Source: Centrapalus pauciflorus (Eukaryota; Streptophyta; Magnoliopsida; Asterales; Asteraceae). Taken from it: DNA of 64,000 nucleotides. The first letter of the stretch is position 1. Each line of letters starts with the position of its first letter. Location of the stretch: the NCBI GenBank assembly GCA_020465985.1, contig JAANYP010000187.1, positions 309,168 to 373,167 of the forward strand, read 5' to 3'. Position numbers and translations under genes: made by a program. The notes below the pieces were generated by a model that was not told the origin of the DNA, did no database searches, and saw only the letters and a program-made list of their open reading frames with translations. Positions 23,001 to 33,722 of this stretch are shown in pieces.

Positions 23001-24296
23001 AAGTATGGAGGCATGAGAAATGTGATAATAGAAGAAGCTCATCAGTCAAAGTTTTCTGTACATCCCGGGAGCACAAAGATGTACAACGAGCTGAAAGCAG
23101 ACTTCTGGTGGCCCGGATTAAAGAAAGATATCGGACAGTACGTGGAGAGATGCCGAACTTGTCGGTTAGTGAAAGCCGAACACCAGCAGCCTTACGGTAG
23201 TCTGCAACTGCTTCCCTTTCCTGAATGGAAGTGGGAACATATTACAATGGATTTTGTCACGAAGTTGCTGAAAACTAGGCGTCAACACGATGCAGTTTGG
23301 GTCATAGTGGATCGGTTAACTAAGTCCGCACACTTTATACCGATTCGGGAAAACTATTCATTAGAAAAGTTGGCTCACATTTACATGGATGAGATCGTTG
23401 CTAGACATGGAGTACCGAAGTCCATAGTATCAGATCGAGACAGCCGATTTACTTCCAACTTCTGGTCGGCATTACAAGAAGGGTTAGGAACGAGGATTGC
23501 TATGAGTACGGCTTACCGTCCGCAAACCGATGGTCAAAGTGAAAGGACTATCCTGACACTTGAAGATATGATGCGGTCGTGTGTGTTGGACCTGTGTGGT
23601 AATTGGGATGACCATTTACCATTGATAGAATTTTCATATAACAACAGTTACCACGCGACGATCAAGAAAGCGCCGTTTGAGGCATTGTATGGGAGAAGAT
23701 GTAGGACTCCTACATGTTGGAGGGAAACCGGTGAAACGCCGATTGCTGGGCCGGCATTATTGCAAGAAACAAATGAAAAGATTCAATTGGTAAGACAGAA
23801 TATGAAGGCGGCCCAGGATCGCCAGAAAAGTTATTACGATAGAAGGCACAAACCAATCAGCTTTGAGGTAGATGATTGGGTGTATCTGAAAGTATCACCA
23901 ATGAGGGGTGTTACTCGTTTCGTGAAGAGAGGCAAGCTGGCTCCGAGATTTGTTGGGCCATTTAAGATAATAGAAAAAGTTGGAAACCAGTCATATCGTT
24001 TAGAGTTGCCGGAAGAAATGTCGGGCATACATCCGGTGTTCCATGTGGGAAATCTCAGGAAGTCATTCACTGCCGAAAACGAAGATTGGGCAGATCACAC
24101 TGAATTGCAAATTGATGAAAGGCTCCGGTATGTTGAAGAGCCGGAGTGTGTGTTAGACACGAAAGTGAAGAAATTGAGAAGTAAAGAAATAGAGATGGTG
24201 CTGGTACGTTGGAAGCATCACAAAGGAGCAAATCATACGTGGGAGCCTAAGTCTGAGATGTTAAAGAAATATCCGCAACTTTTTGGATCCGAGTAA
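19485..24296 (+). CDS. Chimeric frame: copia integrase-RT linker fused to gypsy Gag-Pol
   Basis: An uninterrupted 1603-residue frame. Residues 1-198 are copia element C linker. From Met199 (ATG at 20079) it is Ty3/gypsy, starting within capsid. CCHC knuckles (CFCCGELGHFQNQC and CHKCGVWGHYCRNC) lie near 412-445 and the protease (FDSGANRSF) near 513. RT follows from about 735 with FIDD near 848, RNase H (YTDAS) is near 995, and the integrase zinc region is near 1186. Integrase core D, D, E fall near 1275, 1317 and 1352. A chromodomain at about 1548-1600 ends in TWEPKSEMLKKYPQLF. Every catalytic motif checked is present. It lacks its own 5' LTR and the first ~115 gag codons. The copia start may never be used; the gypsy part is the meaningful gene. 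Confidence 0.88.
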   Translation: MNCLNGRKPTIRYFHVFGCPCFILNQRDQLAKFELKADEGVFFPYSAVSKAYRLYNHKRKVIDESINVTFEESINAFTKVVPESVLGEFNFDDPMNSNTENNDSKTSTSPRVEPVNHNRHDDDYVGTPSVNKSTDIVNVPCPEPINADFPDSSTDVFNNNGSSSTSEQAQEVSVSDNLESCSARPNKNEAKSEESSLNMIRFATAMFTKDAIMWWNSMVNALTLERVSVMTWAEFTDIFTQQYCPADERRRLEAKFMTLIQGTKSVSQYAVEFTRLSLFAPHQVDTEERKVTRFEAGLDLEIRRVMSNVRYPTFAGLLEAARNVEQILGMSGYVMGSAAASVNPTQPSPPKRQREGGYSGSSRSSQYSPQQSFRRQSSSSGRARAYSFNTEPQYCNKCHLEHFGKCTNGRACFCCGELGHFQNQCPRRSDACHKCGVWGHYCRNCRKNAPAVAAPTSTRSSGGSSGGSVNRGRGQSQRAPARAFQITTEEARENPEVVTGMFIVNSLPARVLFDSGANRSFVSTMFAQQLAMPLSKLSAVIDIETASNTLVKVDHAYRNCTLVIEDVVFNLDLIPIDFSEFDVIIGMDWLIENEAHIVCKKRMIKITTPEGREICIYGDRRSGDLCLLTVAKAQKLVAKGCDAYLAYAIDAKAEKKTLADVPVVSQFPDVFPEDLSGMPPERQVEFRIDLIPGAAPVARSPYRLAPTEMKEMMTQLQELLDKGFIRPSSSPWGAPVLFVKKKDGTMRMCIDYRELNKLTVKNKYPLPRIDDLFDQLHGASVFSKIDLRSGYHQLKVREEDVPKTAFRTRYGHYEFLVMPFGLANAPAVFMDLMNRVCRPMLDKSVIVFIDDILVYSKSEAEHADHLRELLELLRKEKLYAKFSKCKFWLQQIQFLGHVISGAGISVDPAKVEAVRNWESPRSATEVRSFLGLAGYYRRFIKDFSKIAVPLTVLTKKNAPFVWETVQQEAFEILKKTLSEAPILALPEGNEDFVVYTDASRLGLGAVLMQRGKVIAYASRQLKQHEKNYSTHDLELTAVTFALKLRRHYLYGTKCQLYTDHKSLKYIFSQKELNMRQRRSMELIKDYDCEILYHPGKANVVADALSRKAYAKDCCYMLTSTMLTSTIIDDVKAAQEEALKDENVGAEDIRARIKDMETSELGLKGIYGRIWVPKYGGMRNVIIEEAHQSKFSVHPGSTKMYNELKADFWWPGLKKDIGQYVERCRTCRLVKAEHQQPYGSLQLLPFPEWKWEHITMDFVTKLLKTRRQHDAVWVIVDRLTKSAHFIPIRENYSLEKLAHIYMDEIVARHGVPKSIVSDRDSRFTSNFWSALQEGLGTRIAMSTAYRPQTDGQSERTILTLEDMMRSCVLDLCGNWDDHLPLIEFSYNNSYHATIKKAPFEALYGRRCRTPTCWRETGETPIAGPALLQETNEKIQLVRQNMKAAQDRQKSYYDRRHKPISFEVDDWVYLKVSPMRGVTRFVKRGKLAPRFVGPFKIIEKVGNQSYRLELPEEMSGIHPVFHVGNLRKSFTAENEDWADHTELQIDERLRYVEEPECVLDTKVKKLRSKEIEMVLVRWKHHKGANHTWEPKSEMLKKYPQLFGSE

Positions 24297-24312
24297 CTTC
24301 GAGGACGAAGTT
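24295..24312 (+). other. Perfect inverted repeat after gypsy pol stop, copy 1
   Basis: AACTTCGAGGACGAAGTT overlaps the TAA stop (24294-24296): 7-bp arms with a 4-base loop. The same hairpin follows copy 2 (31363-31380). A TTCGAGGACGAA motif at this place is, from memory, common in plant chromoviruses just before the polypurine region. Confidence 0.7.
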
Positions 24313-24332
24313 GAGCGTGGTGGAGCCCATGC

Positions 24333-26590
24333 TGTAACATCCTCGGATTTAATTTATTGTAATTGGATAATTAGATGAATTTCTGTATTAAGTTAAATTA
24401 TTAAAAATGTTTACGTATCTAGATATTTGGAAGTTGGTTGTTATTTTATGAAATTAAGGAGTTTGTGAATGTTAAATTTTAGTTATTAAGTATGATTGTT
24501 TAAAAATTGGTGATGTTGAAAATAATGATGAAATCAGTATTTAATGGAACCGGATAAGTTGAGGGGCTGAAAGTGTCAATAGCCGGAATTAAGGAATAAA
24601 AGACCATTGGTCTTTCATTTGAATGATACCTCTCTCTCTCTCTACAACTAAAGAATTCTCTCCATCTCTCTCTAAATCTCTGCTGAATTTTGAAATTGTG
24701 AAGATAAATTCGTGGATTAAACCAAGAAATTAACAAGATTCAAGTGGGAATTAAGGTAAGAAACATTATATCTCAATTTGGGATTTATTTGGAAGTTATA
24801 AAGATTCAAAATTCGGATTTATAAACTGAGAAATTGTTGATGCATGTGTGTTAAATCAGTGGAGAATCGATTGTTGAACATCACTGAAGCATCTGAAACA
24901 AGAATCGTACCTCAATTCGTCCAAAAAGGTAACAAAATCTGAATTTTTATGAAGTTTTTGGTGTTCTTGAGTTTCTACTCATTTTTGGTCAAATCTGGAC
25001 AATATTGGTGGTAAATGATATAGAAAATGATGTAGAAACGTTCAATATATGTTAGTATAGCATTATTATGGATTGCATGTTGCTAGGAATGAATTTATGG
25101 AAATTTTAGTGCAAAACCCGTAGCTGCGAACTGCAAAACCTGCATGTGAACTCGGCGAGTTCAGGGGGAACTCGGCGAGTTCTCAAGAACAGCTTGAATA
25201 AATCTTCAAAAATTCATAAGTGTTGGATCCGAATTCGGTTGGGATCCGAATTCGGATGAGACCCGAAATTATATTGGACCGAAATCAATTTAAGAACCGA
25301 ACTCGGAGGTGTCCGAATTCGGATGGGTCAACCCGAACTCAGATGGGTCAACCCAATCCGGATGTGTCCGAAATTCAGTCAATGATCTGAAATCCGGATA
25401 GGAACTCGGCGAGTTCCTTATGCCTACTCGGCGAGTTCTATAAGCTTTTGGGTAATTCGGATGGGTTTAAAAGGATCCGAATTTATGGTCAAATAAATAA
25501 ACTTTTGGGATATCTTTTGTACTATGATAAGGCATATAATTGAGGGTTAATTGGGAATAATAACACCTCGAATAACGGTTTAAAATATGAGTTTCGGATG
25601 ACGTTTCCGAATGTTGTAGCACTTTCATTTATACAAGTTGATGGTAAATTGTTAAAGAACATATAATGATAATATGTTTACATTATGGAAATGCAACATG
25701 TCCCTTGTGGTGTTGTTTAACCCACAGTGGGGTACTTTGTGATCCGGTTGAAAGCCCGAGGAGAAATAATATTAATCTGAAGTTTAATAACGCACCCACT
25801 GTGAGTACCTTTGATTTTAACATTGTTGCATCTGCATTATGTTTGCATTGCCTGCTGAGGCATGTTGCTTCATATTCGTTTGGCATTCTACTAACATGCG
25901 TATATGTTGATGCACATTCATACTCGTTGCATGTCCGTTCATTTGTTGTGCATCTTTTCGATGAACCTGCGTGGTCGCATCTGTACTCTGATGTTACTGT
26001 GCTATATGACCAAGAGTTTGACACCTCTGTGGTCAGGATAGACACTAGGTCATCCCCGATGTAATGTCTGCCTCAGATGGTTGGTTATTCTTATGCCGAG
26101 TGTCAGCTCGAAGGAGCTGCGGCTTGGGTTTGCGTACTTGGAGTACTTGTGGGGTATACGGTATGTGTTACCGCGGTTACCCTGGGTGGCATCATAATGA
26201 TTTGTAGAATGTGTAAAATCATATGGTATTCACTAAGCTTTAGCTTACCCCTTTAGTTGTTGAATTTTTACAGGAAAAGGGAAGTCTACAGCTGGACCAT
26301 CTAGCTAGGAAATCTATTGAAGTATTTGAAGATTTCTACTGTTTACTTTGGTATTTGGTTTATGAAAATTCTGTTGTAATGAATTTGGGATAATGTAATA
26401 AATTGTTTTGGTAGACTTAGACGTGTAACCTTTGTAGCACCGTAGGGTGTTAAACTCAGTTGTAATACTTTTAATTATGTATTTTGCTTCCGCACTTTAA
26501 TTAAGTTATCAGATCATTATGTTATCTGTTTGTTGGTGATTAATCCTGGGTGAACTTGTAATTGGTGGTTAATGTGGCAAGGGTGTCACA
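24333..26590 (+). repeat. Ty3/gypsy LTR (middle LTR of array, 2258 bp)
   Basis: Begins TGTAACATCCTCGG and ends GGGTGTCACA. It is the 3' LTR of the left copy and the 5' LTR of the right copy. A CT-rich tract (24628-24680) follows an AATAAAAGACC stretch, suggesting the promoter/leader region, with a 7-bp hairpin AAAGACC-ATT-GGTCTTT there. The near-palindrome AACTCGGCGAGTT occurs four times (two at 25150-25185, two at 25398-25440), mixed with TCCGAATTCGGAT words. It contains only short, unsupported frames. Confidence 0.93.
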
Positions 26591-26595
26591 GCTTA

Positions 26596-26608
26596 TGGTA
26601 TCAGAGCA
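26596..26608 (+). promoter_or_regulatory. Primer binding site of gypsy copy 2
   Basis: TGGTATCAGAGCA, five bases after the LTR end, complementary to initiator-Met tRNA as in plant chromoviruses. Confidence 0.85.
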
Positions 26609-26810
26609 GTAGTTTGAGATTCAAGTGTCCGTGAGGTCTTGGTCTCAAACATTAAGTGTTGACATGTAGTGATACTAAGTAATGATCTGAACTAAGATAG
26701 GTTACGATCTAGTAATCATAAGAATATTGACCATCATACGGGACAATTGGGTGGTGTCTATAAATAAATGACATGTTACTAAATAAGTTATATGTTTCAT
26801 ATTTCAGAAC

Positions 26811-29800
26811 ATGTCTGGAGGAGGAATGACACCAGAAGAGACGAGAGAAATGATGCTAGCCATGATGGCTGAGCAAAATCGGATGATTCAGGACCAGTTT
26901 CGGGCTCGAGATGAGGCCGAAGCTAAACGAAGAGAAGATAAGAGAAAGAATAAGGAAAGAGAGGGAAACGATGACGAGCAAGGTGACAACACTGGGTCAT
27001 CAAATAAGCCCAGGAGTTGTCGTTTCAAGGACTTTAAGGGAAATGGAGCAGTTGAATTTACTGGATTGGGTGATGCTGTTACTGCACTGGAGTGGATAAC
27101 AGCTACAGAAAGGACTTTCCGAATCAGCGATTGTGCTGAGAAGGATATGGTCTGATTCGCTACTGCCATGTTCACCAAAGACGCAATAATGTGGTGGAAC
27201 TCGATGGTGAATGCGTTAACCTTGGAAAGAGTATCTGTTATGACATGGGCTGAGTTTACTGATATCTTCACTCAGCAGTATTGCCCGGCCGATGAGCGCC
27301 GAAGATTGGAGGCTAAATTTATGACGCTGATTCAGGGGACTAAGTCTGTGTCCCAGTATGCCGTAGTGTTTACGAGGCTGAGTTTGTTCGCGCCTCATCA
27401 AGTGGATACCGAGGAAAGGAAAGTGACCAGGTTTGAGGCTGGTCTTGATTTGGAGATTCGAAGGGTGATGAGCAACGTACGCTACCCCACATTTGCTGGT
27501 TTACTGGAAGCCGCCAGGAATGTGGAACAGATCTTGGGTATGTCGGGATACGTGATGGGGTCCGCTGCTGCTTCAGTCAACCCAACTCAACCTTCACCAC
27601 CGAAACGCCAACGCGAAGGAGGTTATTCTGGTTCTTCACGATCATCGCAGTACTCGCCGCAACAGTCCTTCCGTCGACAGTCTAGTTCTTCCGGTCGTGC
27701 TCGTGCATACTCTATCAACACCGAGCCACAGTATTGTAACAAGTGTCATCTGGAACACTTCGGCAAGTGCACCAACGGGCGTGCGTGTTTTTGCTGCGGA
27801 GAGTTGGGCCACTTTCAAAATGAATTCCCACGGAGATCTGATGCTTGCCATAAGTGTGGGGTATGGGGGCACTATAGTCGGAATTGTCGAAAGAATGCCC
27901 CAGCAGTTGCTGCTCCAACATCAACACGATCTTCAGGAGGTTCAAGCGGTGGTTCAGTTAACCGAGGTCGGGGTCAGTCGCAAAGGGCACCAGATCGTGC
28001 CTTTCAAATCACTGCAGAGGAGGCTAGGGAAAACCCGGAGGTGGTCACGGGTATGTTTATTGTAAACTCTTTACCTGCAAGAGTATTATTTGACTCGGGT
28101 GCCAATAGATCATTTGTATCTACTATGTTTGCACAACAACTTGCCATGCCTTTGTCTAAGCTATCTGCTGTACTAGATATTGAAACTGCTAGCAACACCT
28201 TAGTCAAAGTAGATCATGCTTATCGTAACTGCACTTTAGTGATTGAAGATGTAGTCTTCAATCTGGACTTGATTCCGATAGACTTCAGTGAATTTGATGT
28301 GATAATCGGGATGGATTGGTTAATTGAGAATGAAGCCCACATAGTATGTAAGAAGCGAATGATAAAGATAACTACTCCAGAGGGGCGTGAGATCTGTATT
28401 TATGGGGATAGGAGAAGTGGGGATCTGTGTTTGTTGACTGTTGCAAAAGCTCGAAAGCTTGTTGCAAAGGGATGTGACGCCTACCTGGCATATGCTATAG
28501 ATGCCAAGGCTGAGAAGAAGACGTTGGCCGATGTGCCTGTTGTTTCACAATTCCCGGATGTGTTTCCGGAAGACTTGTCTGGCGTGCCGCCTGAGAGACA
28601 AGTGGAATTTAGAATTGATCTGATCCCTGGAGCTGCACCGGTAGCTCGTTCTCCTTATCGCCTTGCCCCAACCGAGATGAAAGAGATGATGACACAACTC
28701 CAGGAGTTGTTGGACAAGGGTTTTATTCGACCAAGTTCATCGCCGTGGGGAGCCCCTGTTTTGTTTGTGAAAAAGAAGGATGGTACAATGCGAATGTGCA
28801 TTGATTACCGGGAGTTGAATAAACTGACTGTTAAGAACAAGTATCCGCTGCCGAGGATAGACGATTTGTTCGATCAATTACATGGGGCGAGTGTCTTTTC
28901 TAAGATTGACTTGAGGTCGGGATATCATCAGTTAAAAGTTAGAGAGGAAGATGTGCCTAAGACAGCTTTTAGGACACGTTACGGGCATTACGAGTTTCTG
29001 GTCATGCCTTTTGGGTTGACCAATGCCCCGGCTGTTTTTATGGATTTAATGAACCGAGTTTGTAGACCGATGTTAGATAAGTCGGTGATTGTGTTCATCG
29101 ACGATATTCTGGTGTATTCAAAGTCTGAGGCTGAACATGCTGATCATTTAAGGGAATTGCTGGAACTGCTAAGAAAAGAGAAGTTGTATGCCAAGTTCTC
29201 AAAATGTGAGTTTTGGCTACAACAGATTCAGTTTTTAGGGCATGTGATATCGGGGGCCGGAATTTCTGTAGATCCAGCCAAAGTAGAAGCGGTGAGAAAT
29301 TGGGAGTCGCCTCGTTCAGCTACGGAAGTCAGAAGTTTTCTGGGGTTGGCGGGCTACTATAGGAGATTTATAAAGGACTTTTCGAAAATTGCCGTTCCTT
29401 TGACGGTGTTGACGAAGAAGAATGCACCGTTTGTATAGGAAACTGTGCAGCAAGAAGCATTTGAGATCTTGAAGAAAACGCTTAGCGAAGCACCGATACT
29501 TGCTCTACCGGAGGGCAATGAGGATTTTGTAGTTTACACTGATGCTTCAAGACTGGGGTTAGGCGCTGTGCTGATGCAGCGAGGGAAGGTTATTGCTTAT
29601 GCTTCGAGACAGTTAAAGCAACACGAGAAGAATTATTCAACTCATGACTTGGAGTTGACTGCAGTTACGTTTGCGTTAAAATTGTGGAGGCACTATCTAT
29701 ATGGGACTAAGTGTCAGTTATACACGGATCATAAGAGCTTGAAATACATTTTCAGCCAGAAAGAACTTAACATGAGACAGAGACGTTCGATGGAGCTAAT

Positions 29801-31364
29801 AAAGGATTATGACTGTGAAATCCTTTACCATCCTGGAAAGGCTAACGTGGTAGCCGATGCTTTGAGTCGCAAAGCATATGCCAAGGATTGCTGTTACATG
29901 TTGACATCTACTATGTTAACATCCACTATTATTGATGATGTCAAGGCCGCTCAAGAGGAAGCCTTGAAAGACGAGAATGTTGGTGCTGAAGATATAAGAG
30001 CACAGATTAAGGATATGGAAACAAGTGAATTGGGTTTGAAAGGTATATATGGGAGAATCTGGGTGCCAAAGTATGGAGGCATGAGAAATGTGATAATAGA
30101 AGAAGCTCATCAGTCAAAGTTTTCTGTACATCCCGGGAGCACAAAGATGTACAACGAGCTGAAAGCAGACTTCTGGTGGCCCGGATTAAAGAAAGATATC
30201 GGACAGTACGTGGAGAGATGCCGAACTTGTCGGTTAGTGAAAGCCGAACACCAGCAGCCTTACGGTAGTCTGCAACTGCTTCCCATTCCTGAATGGAAGT
30301 GGGAACATATTACAATGGATTTTGTCACGAAGTTGCCGAAAACTAGGCGTCAACACGATGCAGTTTGGGTCATAGTGGATCGGTTAACTAAGTCCGCACA
30401 CTTTATACCGATTCGGGAAAACTATTCATTAGAAAAGTTGGCTCACATTTACATGGATGAGATCGTTGCTAGACATGGAGTACCGAAGTCCATAGTATCA
30501 GATCGAGACAGCCGATTTACTTCCAACTTCTGGTCGGCATTACAAGAAGGGTTAGGAACGAGGATTGCTATGAGTACGGCTTACCGTCCGCAAACCGATG
30601 GTCAAAGTGAAAGGACTATCCTGACACTTGAAGATATGATGCGGTCGTGTGTGTTGGACCTTGGTGGTAATTGGGATGACCATTTACCATTGATAGAATT
30701 TTCATATAACAACAGTTACCACGCGACGATCAAGAAAGCGCCGTTTGAGGCATTGTATGGGAGAAGATGTAGGACTCCTACATGTTGGAGGGAAACCGGT
30801 GAAACGCCGATTGCTGGGCCGGCATTATTGCAAGAAACAAATGAAAAGATTCAATTGGTAAGACAGAATATGAAGGCGGCCCAGGATCGCCAGAAAAGTT
30901 ATTACGATAGAAGGCACAAACCAATCAGCTTTGAGGTAGATGATTGGGTGTATCTGAAAGTATCACCAATGAGGGGTGTTACTCGTTTCGTGAAGAGAGG
31001 CAAGCTGGCTCCGAGATTTGTTGGGCCATTTAAGATAATAGAAAAAGTTGGAAACCAGTCATATCGTTTAGAGTTGCCGGAAGAAATGTCGGGCATACAT
31101 CCGGTGTTCCATGTGGGAAATCTCAGGAAGTCATTCACTGCCGAAAACGAAGATTGGGCAGATCACACTGAATTGCAAATTGATGAAAGGCTCCGGTATG
31201 TTGAAGAGCCGGAGTGTGTGTTAGACACGAATGTGAAGAAATTGAGAAGTAAAGAAATAGAGATGGTGCTGGTACGTTGGAAGCATCACAAAGGAGCAAA
31301 TCATACGTGGGAGCCTAAGTCTGAGATGTTAAAGAAATATCCGCAACTTTTTGGATCCGAGTAA
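26811..31364 (+). pseudogene. Gypsy chromovirus Gag-Pol, copy 2, two nonsense codons
   Basis: One frame of about 1517 codons from the ATG at 26811 to TAA at 31362-31364, broken by TGA at 27153-27155 and TAG at 29436-29438. At the same places copy 1 has CGA and TGG, so both are transitions. The amino end is a charged gag leader (MSGGGMTPEETREMM and an Arg/Glu-rich stretch), absent from copy 1. The first CCHC knuckle has lost its last Cys (HFQNEF against HFQNQC in copy 1). Protease, RT with FIDDILVYS, RNase H, integrase and chromodomain are all recognisable and otherwise match copy 1. This copy has both LTRs and the primer site, but cannot make full-length protein without readthrough. Confidence 0.9.
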
Positions 31365-31400
31365 CTTCGAGGACGAAGTTGAGCGTGGTGGAGCCCATGC

Positions 31401-33656
31401 TGTAACATCCTCGGATTTAATTTATTGTAATTGGATAATTAGATGAATTTCTGTATTAAGTTAAATTATTAAAAATGTTTACGTATCTGGATATTTGGAA
31501 GTTGGTTGTTATTTTATGAAATTAAGGAGTTTGTGAATGTTAAATTTTAGTTAATAAGTATGATTGTTTAAAAATTGGTGATGTTGAAAATAATGATGAA
31601 ATCAGTATTTAATGGAACCGGATAAGTTGAGGGGCTGAAAGTGTCAATAGCCGGAATTAAGGAATAAAAGACCATTGGTCTTTCATTTGAATGATACCTC
31701 TCTCTCTCTACAACTAAAGAATTCTCTCCATCTCTCTCTAAATCTCTGCTGAATTTCGAAATTGTGAAGATAAATTCGTGGATTAAACCAAGAAATTAAC
31801 AAGATTCAAGTGGGAATTTAGGTAAGAAACATTATATCTCAATTTGGGATTTATTTGGAAGTTATAAAGATTCAAAATTCAGATTTATAAACTGAGAAAT
31901 TGTTGATGCATGTGTGTTAAATCAGTGGAGAATCGATTGTTGAACATCACTGAAGCATCTGAAACAAGAATCGTACCTCAATTCGTCCAAAAAGGTAACA
32001 AAATAAGAATTTTTATGAAGTTTTTGGTGTTCTTGAGTTTCTACTCATTTTTGGTCAAATCTGGACAATATTGGTGGTAAATGATATAGAAAATGATGTA
32101 GAAACGTTCAATATATGTTAGTATAGCATTATTATGGATTGCATGTTGCTAGGAATGAATTTATGGAAATTTTAGTGCAAAACCCGTAGCTGCGAACTGC
32201 AAAACCTGCATGTGAACTCGGCGAGTTCAGGGGGAACTCGGCGAGTTCTCAAGAACAGCTTGAATAAATCTTCAAAAATTCATAAGTGTTGGATCCGAAT
32301 TCGGTTGGGATCCGAATTCGGATGAGACCCGAAATTATATTGGACCGAAATCAATTTAAGAACCGAACTCGGAGGTGTCCGAATTCGGATGGGTCAACCC
32401 GAACTCGGATGGGTCAACCCAATCTGGATGTGTCCGAAATTCAGTCAATGATCCGAAATCCGGATAGGAACTCGGCGAGTTCCTTATGCCTACTCGGCGA
32501 GTTCTATAAGCTTTTGGGTAATTCGGATGGGTTTAAAAGGATCCGAATTTATGGTCAAATAAATAAACTTTTGGGATATCTTTTGTACTATGATAAGGCA
32601 TATAATTGAGGGTTAATTGGGAATAATAACACCTCGAATAACGGTTTAAAATATGAGTTTCGGATGACGTTTCCGAATGTTGTAGCACTTTCATTTATAC
32701 AAGTTGATGGTAAATTGTTAAAGAACATATAATGATAATATGTTTACATTATGGAAATGCAACAGGTCCCTTGTGGTGTTGTTTAACCCACAGTGGGGTA
32801 CTTTGTGATCCGGTTGAAAGCCCGAGGAGAAATAATATTAATCTGAAGTTTAATAACGCACCCACTGTGAGTACCTTTGATTTTAACATTGCTGCATCTG
32901 CATAATGTTTGCATTGCCTGCTGAGGCATGTTGCTTCATATTCGTTTGGCATTCTACTAACATGCGTATATGTTGATGCACATTCATACTTGTTGCATGT
33001 CCGTTCATTTGTTGTGCATCTTTTCGATGGACCTGCGTGGTCGCATCTGTACTCTGATGTTACTGTGCTATATGACCAAGAGTTTGACACCTCTGTGGTC
33101 AGGATAGACACTAGGTCATCCCCGATGTAATGTCTGCCTCAGATGGTTGGTTATTCTTATGCCGAGTGTCAGCTCGAAGGAGCTGCGGCTCGGGTTTGCG
33201 TACTTGGAGTACGTGTGGGGTATACGGTATGTGTTACCGCGGTTACCCTGGGTGGCATCATAATGATTTGTAGAATGTGTAAAATCATATGGTATTCACT
33301 AAGCTTTAGCTTACCCCTTTAGTTGTTGAATTTTTACAGGAAAAGGGAAGTCTACAGCTGGACCATCTAGCTAGGAAATCTATTGAAGTATTTGAAGATT
33401 TCTACTGTTTACATTGGTATTTGGTTTATGAAAATTCTGTTGTAATGAATTTGGGATAATGTAATAAATTGTGTTGGTAGACTTAGACGTGTAACCTTTG
33501 TAGCACCGTAGGGTGTTAAACTCAGTTGTAATACTTTTAATTATGTATTTTGCTTCCGCACTTTAATTAAGTTATCAGATCATTATGTTATCTGTTTGTT
33601 GGTGATTAATCCTGGGTGAACTTGTAATTGGTGGTTAATGTGGCAAGGGTGTCACA
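31401..33656 (+). repeat. Ty3/gypsy 3' LTR of the array (2256 bp)
   Basis: Nearly identical to the LTR at 24333. Visible differences are a shorter CT repeat and scattered substitutions. It ends GGGTGTCACA directly against copia sequence encoding DIFTKPL, so the right junction of the insertion is clean. The AACTCGGCGAGTT and GAATTCGGAT words are conserved. Confidence 0.93.
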
Positions 33657-33722
33657 GACATTTTCACCAAACCTCTGTATGAAAACAGGTTTAATTATCT
33701 TGTAAGCAAGCTGGGTATGTAA
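33657..33722 (+). pseudogene. pol: Last 21 codons of copia element C pol (RNase H end)
   Basis: Directly after the gypsy LTR the frame reads DIFTKPLYENRFNYLVSKLG followed by Met and a stop at 33720-33722. It matches the carboxy end of copia RNase H seen in element 1 (DLFTKAFDKSRFEYLI...). The RT and most of RNase H that should precede it are not found anywhere in element C. Confidence 0.88.

Larger units (their letters stand above)
20079..33656 (+). mobile_element. Tandem Ty3/gypsy chromovirus (Tekay/Del-like) array
   Basis: Order: gypsy internal region lacking 5' LTR and first part of gag (20079-24332), LTR (24333-26590), complete internal region (26591-31400), LTR (31401-33656). The two internal regions and the two LTRs are almost identical by eye, so the copies are young or were homogenised. 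Chromovirus assignment rests on a carboxy-terminal chromodomain after integrase. The expected arrangement would be LTR-internal-LTR-internal-LTR. The left LTR, the start of the first gag and the copia RT next to it are missing together, which one deletion would explain. The right edge is intact, and GACAT after it is the candidate duplication. Confidence 0.88.

Noticed and set aside
25666..26064. 132-codon frame within the gypsy LTR, also present in part at 32909
   Set aside because: It lies wholly inside the LTR, is open on both strands and has no recognisable domain. Its partial recurrence simply reflects the repeated LTR.
32286..32609. 107-codon frame with repeated Asp/Arg/Pro words
   Set aside because: It is a reading of the CCGAATTCGGAT repeats in the gypsy LTR, not a protein family.
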